In this document: piece by piece, positions 7,957-19,900 of the stretch
Layout: each line of letters starts with the position of its first letter
How positions within the stretch are numbered: the stretch's first letter is position 1
NCBI GenBank assembly: GCA_045616665.1
Contig: JAZLHE010000045.1
Location: 1-64,000, forward strand
Length of the DNA stretch: 64,000 nt
Direction of reading: 5' to 3'
Source: RUG11690 sp045616665
Lineage (GTDB): Bacteria; Bacteroidota; Bacteroidia; Bacteroidales; WCHB1-69
Notes under the pieces: model-generated
Told to the model about the DNA's origin: nothing
Database searches by the model: none
Seen by the model: only the letters and a program-made list of their open reading frames with translations
Translations under genes and position numbers: made by a program

Positions 7957-10900
7957 TTATTTTACAATAATGAATTTAACAGTCTTAATTTCATTAGTAC
8001 CAGTGATGATACGTCCGAAGTATGTACCTTGCGCGCCGAAGTTGCCAACCTTGGTGATAGGAGTCAAGTTAGAAAGTGAACGGATATGAGCACCCTTAAC
8101 ATCATAGATGTCTAAGATAGCACCGTCAAGCTCTTCGTCAGTCAAATTCAACTCAATAGTAACGTCTTGAGCAGTTGTAGCAGGAACTGGGTAAACTCTG
8201 ATTGATGCGTGACCTGAGAAGTATTTTTCACAAGTGATGAAGTGTACGCGAGTACCATCAGCCATAACGCCATTGAGTTCGCAAGCGTAGAATCCTTCAA
8301 GACCACCTTCTTCTTGATAATACTGTTCAGTAGCACCTGGGATAAGTTCACCATTTCTGTACCATTGATAAGTACTGAACTTGTAACCACCATTGTTAGC
8401 AGGATTATTGTTGACAACCACAACGTCATCCCATCTTTGATCAACAAGTTTAACATTATCACCAAATGAAGCATCGTTAGCAGGAACGTTAACAACACAT
8501 TGACCTGAACATCCATCAACAGTAATTGTTACATTGTAAGCACCTGGAGTATATCCACTCATATTAACTTCAGCATAATGCATTTGAGTATAAGAGTCAA
8601 ACATAAGAGTACCAGTTTGAGTAGCACCATTTGGTAATGTAGCAACGAAAGTGTTAGATGTAGCAGCGTTGATATGTAATGGAATACGTGCGATCCAAGT
8701 TTCGCAATCAGCAATAACTGAAGAAGCAGCGACTGTGATATCAGAAACATTAACAACAACATCAGCAACATTGTCTAACGTACCGATACATCCGTTAGCA
8801 TCGCTTACAGAGATAATGCGGTAGATAGAGGTAACAGTCGGATTAACATTGTAATAATATGGATTCAATGAGGTAACGATAGTCTGTGATTCACCTGAAG
8901 TTACATTCATAATAGTGAATGTGTAAGGAGCAGTTCCAGTCAAAGTGATTTCCAAAGTAGCGAAGCTTTGATAATCGCCAGCGCAGATAACTGAACCGTG
9001 ACCTGAAGTGAATTGAGCAGTTGGCAATGCATTAACAGTTACCTGAGTAGCAATAGCGTCAGCAATGTTACATCCAGCTCCGATGTAATCGATATACTTA
9101 GGAGCGTATGTGTAAACACCAGCTGCTTCAGGAACGTCAGTATTGGAACCACCAAGACCAGAAACTTCAGATTCAACACCGTTGAATGTCTTGTACCATT
9201 GGATACGACCTGCTTGCTGACTCTGAACACCACCGGTTACTTCTGCATTCAAAGTAACGATGCCGCCAAGACACATTTCTGAAGGATTAACCTGGTTAAC
9301 AGACCAAGAAGGATCTGGAACAACGATAATGCTGTGATCCAAGGTAGCAGTAGCAGCTTGGCAATTGAATCCGCTAGGAGTAATCGTTACAGAGTATGAA
9401 TAAGAAGCATCAGCATTCAAAGTCTCTGTGATTTGAGAATTGTCAGTTGTACTTGTAGTAGTTTGGATGTTAGCATTGTCACGATTCCAAGAATAAGTGT
9501 ATGTACCGTGTACAGAACTGTTGGTAACACCATTGTTTACAGTAGCATAATTAGCAACCTTAGCCATCAATGTGATTTCGCCACCAGTACACATTTCAGT
9601 ATAACCGGCAGTTTGAGTCAATTGAGCAACTGGTTGTTCAGCAACTACAACTACAACTGGAGTTGAGAATTGTGAGCTGCAACCCATAGTACGTTCAACC
9701 ATTGCAGAAACAGTGTGGATACCAGGGGTATTCATCTGAGTACTGAATGAAGTACCATTGTTACCGTTTTGGGTTTGACCGTCAACAGTCCATACGTAAT
9801 TATCAGAAGCATTAGCAGTACCAGTAGCAGTAGCATTGAAAGCAATCGTACCGCCAACGCACATATTCAAACGATTGTTGTCAGTAGCAGCAACAGTGAC
9901 AACTGGAGCTGCGTTAACCGTATGAGTAATCGCAACTGAAGCTGTACCACAAGCAACTTGTGCATCGTTTGGAGTGAATACAACAGAAATATTGTTAGTT
10001 CCAAGAACCATATTGTTAACAGTGATACTATTGCTGTTAGAAACAGTAGTTGTACCGTTTACATTCCAGTAATAAGCACCAGTCAAGTTTGTAGGAACAA
10101 CAACAGCGTTGAATGTAACATCACCACCTTCGCAAGAAGCGTCTGAACTAGCAGTCAAGATAACTGAAGGAACAGGTTTCACAACAACGGTGAAGAAGTT
10201 ATTATTGTTAGCTAATGAAGTAGCATCGCAACCTAAACCATCTACACTTGAAATTTCAACAAAGAAATTGTAAGTACCGGCAGTCATAGTAGCAGGTAAT
10301 GTATAGTGAGGTTCAGAAGAAACGTATGACATCAAGGTAGTACCTTCATACCATTTCCAAGTGTAATTGTAAACGTTGTTATGCTGGGTAGCATTAGTTG
10401 CATAAATTACATTAGCGGTCAAAGTAATGTCACCACCTTCGCAGATAGAATTACCAGCATTGCTTGTAATCACGATAGTAGGTTCAGCTTCAACTGTGAT
10501 ACCAATAGTACCAGATTGAGCAACGTGACATCCTGAAATTGAGCTTGCAACTTCAACTTGATATTCATAAAGACCAGCAATCAAATTATCGTCAGTAGTA
10601 TAAGTAGCGGCATTAGCACCGTTGATAGGATTACCGTTACGATACCATTGATAACTTAATTGATCACCAGGAATACCATTGTTTGCAGTAGCAGTCAAAA
10701 TTACACTACCACCAACACAGTTAACTTCGCTGTTTGCAGTCAAAGCAACTTCGATAGCTTCGTAAACAGGAACATTGAATTGAGTAGAAGTAGCTGTACA
10801 AGCAATACCGCTTTGAGCAACAGAAACTGTATAAGCAGCAGCTTGATTTACGAATAATGGTTCAGTAACAAGTTCTCTGCTGTTTGCACCTTCGATAGCA

Positions 10901-13900
10901 TAACCATTCTTATACCATTGATAAGAAGCTTCGCCAAGACCACCTTCAACTGTAGCAATCAAAGTAGTGAAACCACCTTCGCATACAACTTGATCAGCAC
11001 CTAACTTCACAGATACTGTTACAGAAGGATCTTCAACGATTCTCAATGTATCAGCAACGGTCACACTGCAACCGTAAGCAGAAGCAACATTTACATAATA
11101 TACATAGAGGTTAGCAGGATCGTTAGTAGAAGTAGTAAATGAAGCATCAGTACCAAGAATTTCTTCACCGGTTACATTGCTTGTCCATTCATAAGTGTAA
11201 GGATTATAAGTATCAGCAACGCCATCGTTTACATTAACGGTGAATGTAACGTTACCACCTTCGCAGATAGCATTTACACCTTCGTTAACTGTAATGTAAG
11301 CAGTAGGATCCTTAACAATATTTACATAAACAGGTTCAGAGACAACTGAGCAACCGTTTGTAGTACCATTGTTAACCTTAACTTCAACGGCATATTCATA
11401 AGGATTCTGGCTTGCACGAAGATTTTCAACGGTGTAAGTAGCTTCGTTAGCACCTTGGATAGGTTGACCTTGGAAGAACCATTGATAATCGAAATCAGTA
11501 AAGTATGCGTGATCTGGATTAGCAGTCAAAACTGTTTGACCACCTTCACACAAAGTCAAGCCATTATTGTATGTAACAACTACAGTAGGATCTGCGTATG
11601 CAGTAACAACTTCTTCAGCAACATTAGAAACGCAACCAGAATTGGTCATCGTTACTTGTACACCGAAAGTATAAGTAGTCATATCACCTTCAACAGTCAA
11701 TGGAGAAGTAGTGTAAGTAGCTGAATTAGCACCTTCAATTGCTTGACCATTATTGAACCATTGATAAGAAACTTCACCAAGACCTTGATATTCGCTTGGT
11801 TGAGTAGCCTTCAAAACAACTTCACCACCATTGCAAACGATATTAGTATTAATATTGGTAATAGCAACAACTGGAGCAGATTTAACAGTTACAGTAACTT
11901 CATTACTGTTGTTTTCACAATCGGTAAGTAAGTTAGTCACGTGTAATCTGAAGTTGGTAGTTGCATTCAAAGCAGGAGTTACATAAACTGGAGTAATAGC
12001 ACCTTGGATATTTTCCCAAGAACCATTAGCGTCAGATTGCCATTGATAAGTGAGACGTGCTTCTTCGCTATCTACGAGAGCTGAAGTCAAAGTAACAAAT
12101 CCACCAGCACAAATTGAATCCTGATCAGAAACGATGCTTGCCATTGGCTTAGCAGAAACTGATACTGCAAATTCAGCAGTTTCAGAAGTACAACCTGTAG
12201 CAGCATTAGTAACAATCAGTTTGAAGATATAAGGTTCTTCTCTGTATGCTTTAAATACTGACAGAACACTAGTGTTTTGACCAGCGATTTCAACGCCAGC
12301 TTCATACCAAGTATAAGTAGGATTAGTACCAACGGTAGGATCATTAGTAATACCTTCGAGAGTAATGTTGTTTTCACCATTAATAGGTTCACAAACGCTT
12401 GCATCACCAAAGATTGTGTATGAAGGATTAGGAATAACCTTGATTGAAACAGCATTAGCAGCATCTACTACAGATTCGCAAGCAGCAGCTGTTTGGGCAA
12501 CTGTTACATTGTAAACGTGAGTAGTTACAGCATTGTTGCTTGTCATTGGGTAATCAGTGTAAGTATCACCAGTTACGCCAGAAACGATTTCGTTATCCTT
12601 GTACCAAGTGTAAACTTCACCACCAGCAACACCACCAGAAATGTTGGCCTTCAAAGTAACAACGTGACCTTCACAAATTTCAGTAGATTCAGATAATACG
12701 TCAATTGAAGTAACAACTGGAATATCGTTAACGTTAACTGTAACTTCATTGCTATATGCAGCACAATGAGAATCTCTTTGATGTACATACAACTTGAATG
12801 TAGAAGTTTCAGTCAAAGCAGTAGTATAAGTAGGATTAAATGCTCCTTCAATAGGTTCATTATTAATGTACCATTGATATACTAAATTGTCGGCATTTTG
12901 ATCATACAAATCAGCAGACAAAGTAACTACACCATTCGTACAAATTTCAGTTTCAGTAGCAGAAATATGAACAACAGGATTATCGTTAACATATACCAAG
13001 AATGGTTCACTGTTAACAGTACATCCATATTCATTCTGAACTGCGAAGTTGAAGCTGTAAGGATAATCTCTATAACCTCTGTGAACAGATAATACCAATC
13101 CAGTTTCACCTTCAAGGGCAGCATTATTTTCATACCATTGATAAGTCAAACCAAGACCAGTTGTATCAAGATAGTTAACTACGTTTGCAGTAATAACGAT
13201 GTTGTTATCAGTAGTGTCACATACGATAGGATCACCAGCTAATTCAACAGTTGGATTAGGAACAACCCACATAGTGTATTGTGATAATTCTGTCAACTCT
13301 GATACACAACCAGCACCAGCTTGACGAACAACTACTGCATATACGTACTTAGTAATATCATTATCGATAGCCATTGGGTAATCAATTAAGGTATTACCAA
13401 TAGTTTCCATAACAATTCCATTGCGTGTCCAAATAAATTCTTCACCACCAGCAACGCCACCAGAAACACTAGCAACCAATTCTACGCGGCCACCAGGACA
13501 AATTGTGTCTTTACCAGTAACATTGTGGATTGAATCGATAATAGGTCTTGGAAGAACATTAATTGCGAGTTCATCATAATCGCTACAACCAGAAAGGTTA
13601 TGAGTAGCTGTGAAACCAAATACCTGACCTTCTGTCATAACAGCGTTGTAAGTTAACATTGTAGCACCAGGAATTGCATTATGTTCAACAATTCTAAGTG
13701 TATCGTCAATGTAACGTTGAGCAACAGAATCCCAACCAATGTGTCTTATATCAAGAACAGTGTCAACGGTGTACCATTGATATTGAGCGTCATTTGCATA
13801 ATCAAATTCGTAATTATTCAAATTAGCTCTCAAGGTAACTTCGCCACCTTCGCAAACGGTAGTTTCAGAAGCAGTAATGTTTACAACAGGTTGTTTATAT

Positions 13901-16900
13901 ACCCATACAAGGAATTCTTCTGAATATGAACGACAACCAGCAGCGATATCATCACGTTGAACTTCAACAGTGAAACGATAAGGTTCATCTTGTGGATAGA
14001 AGTATTCTGAGAAGAATCTGCTATCGGCCAAGCCGTAAGCCATATTGTCTCTCAAACGACCTGATTCATACCAAGTATAATGTAACAAGCCAACAGGACG
14101 ACCAATAGTATCAACATTAGCATACAAGAATACGCTGTCAGTTTCGCAAACATATTGATCACCGCTGATAGCAACACGTGGGTTAGGATAAACATTCAAC
14201 TGTGCAGATTCAACAGTTTGTGAATAGCAAGCCAAACGTTCTGGAGTTTGATAAGCGATAACGCTATATACGAATGATTGTTCATTACCATCAACAGTTA
14301 CAGGAGAATCTGTGATAGTTTGAGTGTTACCTTCAAGAAGTTCACCATTTCTTCTCCATTCGAAGAAGTAAGGTTGATTAGCAACACCGGCAGTAGCTTC
14401 AACATCAGCATAGATAGTGACTTGAGCACCTTCGCAAATGTTAGTATCACTCATAGAAACGTAGTTTACAACTGGGATAGGTTGAACATTGATAGTCTTA
14501 GAATCAGTATCGAAGCATTCTGACAAAGTATTAACAACCTTGAACATAAATTCAGTTGTTTCGTTGATTGTAGTAGTATAAGTCATTGCAGTAGCACCTG
14601 GAACTGCAGTGAAGTCAGTTTCAGAAGCAGTCTTAGTGTACCATTGGTATTCTAAGTTAGTTTGTTCTGGATCATTCAAATCTAAGTGAGCAGTAACAGT
14701 AACTTCAGCACCAGCGCATACATATTCGTCAACGATAGTAACATTAGCTTCTGGAGCATCCATTACATATACATCATATTCTTCTGAATAAGCACGGCAA
14801 CCTCTTTCGGCATCTTCACGTTCAATTTGAACTGTGAATCTGTAAGGTTCATTCTGTACTGGAGCAACATAATCCAAAATACCACTGTCACCATTGAGGT
14901 TTTCAATCATATTACCTGATTCATACCAAGTGTAATGTAAACCACCAACAACATTCGTGAAAGTATCTACATTAGCGTTCAAAATGATGTGGTCAGTATG
15001 ACATACGGTTTGATCACCGCTGATGGCAACTCTTGGATCAGCCAAAACAATCAATGGAGCAGATTCAGTCAAAGCTGAAGTACAAGCCAAACGTTCTGGA
15101 GTTTGATAAGCGATTGCGCTATAAACGAATGATTCAGTAGTTCCGTCAACTGTCATTGGAGTATCGTGGATAATATTAGTATTACCCGGCATCAATTCAC
15201 CATTTCTTCTCCATTCGTAGAAGTATGGCAAACCTTCAATACCCTTGGTTGAGTCGATGAAAGCAGTGATTGTGATGGCAGAACCTTCACATACTGTAGT
15301 GTCAGATAATGTAATATTGGTAACAACTGGAATTTCTAATGTATTGATTGTCTTTGAATCAGTATCGAAGCAACCAGTCAAAGTGTGAACAACCTTGAAC
15401 ATAAATTCAGTTGTATCAAAAATAGTAGTTGTATAAGTCAAAGCAGTTGCACCTGGAACAAGAACGTAATCAGCGTCAGCTGAAGTCTTAGTAAACCATT
15501 GGAATTCAAGGTTAGTCTGTTCAGGATCGTTTTGGTTGAGGTGAGCAGTAACAGTTACTTCAGCACCTTCGCAAACGTTTTCGTCAACAACAGTAACGTT
15601 AACAACAGGAGATTCATATACATATACATCGTATTCGTATGAATATGCACGACAACCGGTAGATGCATTGTCTCTTTCAACTTGAACCGTGAATCTATAA
15701 GGTTCATCTTGAGCAGCACCATAATATTTCAAAATAGCGCTGTCACCATTCAAATTGTCAATAGGGGCACCTGATTCAAACCAGTAATAATGTAAACCGC
15801 CAACAGGATTAGAAATAGTATCTGAGTTAGCAGATAAGATAATAGTATCTGTATGACATACGTGTTGATCACCAGAAATAGCAACGATAGGATTCGGATA
15901 AACAGTCAAAGTCTGAGAAGAAACATAGAGAGGTGATTCGCACATCATTCTTTCAGGATACTGATAAACAATAACACTATAGTTATATTGTTGTTCATTG
16001 CCATCAACAGTAACAGGAGAATCATAAATTGTTGCAGCATTACCTGGCAACAATTCAGAATTTCTGTACCATTCATAAACATAAGGAACATTTGGAACAC
16101 CTGTATAAACATCGTTCATTACAGCTGTCAATTCAACTTGAGAACCTTCGCATACTTCAGTCAAAGACATAATAATACTGTCAATTTGAGGTCTGTCATA
16201 TACGGTAACGGTCATTGTATCGGCAGCGATACAGAAAGGACGATTAAGATTTTCAGTCAAATATTCAACACCAACAATATAATTTGTAGTTTCATCAACA
16301 TCGATAGTAAGCACTGGTTCAGTAGCACCAGGAACGATGTTGTCACTAGAAAGTTCATTAGCATACCACTGGTATTGCAATTCATAGTCAAGAACATTGT
16401 AATCATCAAGGTGTGAAACCAAAGCCACACTTCCGCCTCTACATACTGTATCTGCACTTGGAGTAATAGTAATAACAGGAGGAGCCATAACAGTAACTTC
16501 GTATGGATCAGAGATGCTTGAGCAACCACTTCCGGTAATTACTTCAACTTGGAAGGTATAGTTGTATCCATATCTTGGAGGGAACATACCGGTAAAGATA
16601 GCACCACGGTTAGCATTAACAGGATTTTCCTCAAACTGACCATCTCTATACCAACGATAAACAGCACCCGTATCAACAGCACCATTAACCCAAGCCTGCA
16701 ATAAAACATTATTAGAACTTGGACCTTGGTAACATACAAATTGTTGACCACCGATAATAACAGTAGGATTACGACGAACACGCAAAGTATCAGAAGAAGC
16801 AGAAACTGGTTCGGCATAACAGTTAGGATATCTTGGTTCAGCGATTTCAACAGTATAAATATATTTGTACAAATCGTGATCCAAAATACTTAATTGTTCT

Positions 16901-19900
16901 TGGAAGAAAGCACCATGTACACCTTCGATTTCAACACCATTACGCTTCCAATTATAGGTAACGTTTGTATCAATGTATCTGTTTCCAGAAGCATCCTTCA
17001 TATATGCAGTAATCTGAACGCTGGCACCTTCACAAACATCGTATGCAGGTTCATTGTAATAACGATGATAGTTCAAGGTATCACCATCAACAATAGTGAA
17101 GATATCATCTTGAAGGTTGGTAATCAAAACAGTATCAAACTGAGGATTTACAGCAGTAACAACTGTGTCAAAACCAGTACCTTGGCAATTGCTGTTCAAT
17201 TGAGTAACAACAACCTTGAAAGCAGTATAATCAGTATTGGTAATTGTATAAGCCAAAGTAGATTCAGTACCTTCTGGAACTGCTACTTCGTCAGCATACC
17301 ATTGATAAGTAAGGTTTTCTTGGTTATAGTTACCAAGATGAGCAGTCAAAGTAACAACTTGATCGTGGCAAACTGTATCATAATCAGCAGTTACAACAAC
17401 AACTGGCTTAGTGTCAACATATACCAAATAAGGTTCGCTAACAACTTCGCAAGCACTGCCTTGGTTAACGACAACAGAAATTTCGTATGGATAATCTCTG
17501 TATGGCAATTCTGTTTCAAAAGTATCAGTAGTGAAAGTCAAAGAATCAGCACCGTCAACTCTCCATAAATACTTAGGAGAAATCAAGGTATCGCTAACAA
17601 TAGCAACCAACTTAACAAGATTAGTATCGCAAACAAATGGATCACCAGCAATTACAACTGTTGGGTTAGGATAAGCAGTAACAGTAGTATCAACTGAAGT
17701 AGTTAATGTTTCACAATCAGAAACATAAGTAGCAACAACTTCAATCAAATAATTAGTTGAATCGTCATCAACTGCATCTGGACTGAATGTATAATGGTCA
17801 GTTGTTGCAAGAGGCATCAACACACCATTTTTATACCATTGATAAAGACCAGGAATTGTATCACTACCAAAGTATTGTTTTCTGTTAGCAGTGTCAATTA
17901 CAGTAAATTCAATTTGACCACCGAAACAAACAGCAGCTTGGCTTGTTACAAGTTCGATATCCTTAACAGCAGGTGCTTTCGGATAAACGTAAATAACGGT
18001 ATCGGCCCAAGCAAAGCATTCGCTATTAACTTGAGAAACCTTAACCATATATTTAGTAGTGTCTGTAACAGGAATAGTCAATTCTCTGCTTGTACCAACT
18101 AAGATAGTAGTAGTATCAGTTTGACCTTTAACTTGTTCATACCATTGGTAAGTCAAGTTAGGCATATTGTAATCACCAAGGTGAGCAGTTAAGGTAACTT
18201 CGTCATTTTTACATACGATAGGAGCACTAACACCGATTTCAACAGTTGGGTTAATTCCAATCAATACTTGATATACATCACTGATGACTTCACAAGCAGT
18301 ACCTTCATTAACAACAACAGTAATGTTATACGGATAATCTCTTTGATCAAGTACAGAAGTAAAGGTTGGACCAGTAGTTGAATCAACGCCGTCAACTCTC
18401 CACTTGTAAATAACAGGAATCAAAGTGTCGTGAACGGTAGCAAGTAAATTCAAAGCACTACCATCACAAACGATAGGATCTCCAGAAATAACAATAGTAG
18501 GATTAGCCTGAACAGTGACAGTTGTGTCAATTGTAGCAGTCAAAGTTTCGCATTGGAGTTCGTATGAAGCAACAACTTCTACTAAATAGTTAGTAGTGTC
18601 GTTGTCAACGGTTGATGGAGAGAAGGTGAAATGGTCGCCACTAACGCCATTCAATCTCACGCCATTCATAAACCAAGCATAAGTACCTGCAACAGACAAA
18701 TCATTATAATATTGTTTTCTATTAGCAGTATCAATTACAGTAAATTCAATTTGTCCACCATAGCAAACGTAAGCATTACTTACTTCAAGTGCAATTGGTT
18801 TAACTGGCAGTGCCTTTTCATAAACCTTCACTGAATCTTCACCATAAGCTGTGCATCCAGTATGATTTTGCTGAATATGAACGAAGAATTTAGTGTCCTT
18901 TTCAACTGCATAAGTAACAGATGGTCCAAACGCACCCAAAATATGAGTTGAATCATCAGCATCCTTCTTAGACCAAGTGTAAGTCAAACCAGGAGTATTG
19001 ATGTCCGCAACATTAGCAGTAACAACAACTTCATTACCTTGGCAAACCGTATCAGCAGAAACGGTAACTTCAACCACTGGATTAGAACCAACGTAAACCA
19101 TAAAAGGACCACTAATTACAGTACAACCCGTAACAGTATCATTAAGGGCAACTGTGATTTCGTATGGATAATCTCTGGTTGGAAGGGTATCGATATAGTT
19201 AGCTTCGCCAGCCACTACAGAATCAACACCATCCACTCTCCAAGTATATTTTCCATTGTAAGCACCTGTTACAACAGCTGACAAATCAATTTTGCCAGTA
19301 GGATTGCATACAATAGCATCGCCATAGATTTCAACTTCAGGAGCTGCAACGACATTAGCCGTTGCATTGGCATTGAAAGTTGTACAAGTATAATTTGCAT
19401 AAGTAACATCTGCATTTACCAGATAGCTGGTAGCATTACCTTGTACTGCATCAGGTGAAATATAAATTGAGTCGGCATTGTTAGTAGCCAAGACAATACC
19501 ATTAACACTCCAAATAATTTCAGGAGCACCATAGTTGGTCTTGAGTCCATTCAATTTAGCCATTACTTGAGCACCACTGCAAACATCACTATCACTCAAA
19601 GTCATTGTGATATGATCTGCAGGGATTTCATTCATCAGCTTAATAACTTTAACTGTATCAATAACACATTCAGTATTATTTTGCTGAACAGCTACTCTAA
19701 ATGTATCGGTTGATAAAATAGTAGCAGTTAAACTTGACTCAAATGCACCTGGAATTTCTACACCATTCTTTTTCCAAGAATAAGTCAAACCAGGCATATT
19801 ACCATCAGCTATATGAGTAGTCAAGGTTACTTCACCATTTTTGCAAACTGAATCAGCACTTGCAGTCAGATAAATATTTGCATTAGCACCAACGTAAGCA

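Noticed and set aside
16894..17568. Plus-strand frame of 224 codons inside the giant gene
   Set aside because: Many such frames occur antisense to the Ig-array because of its repeated codon usage. None has promoter, signal or family motif.
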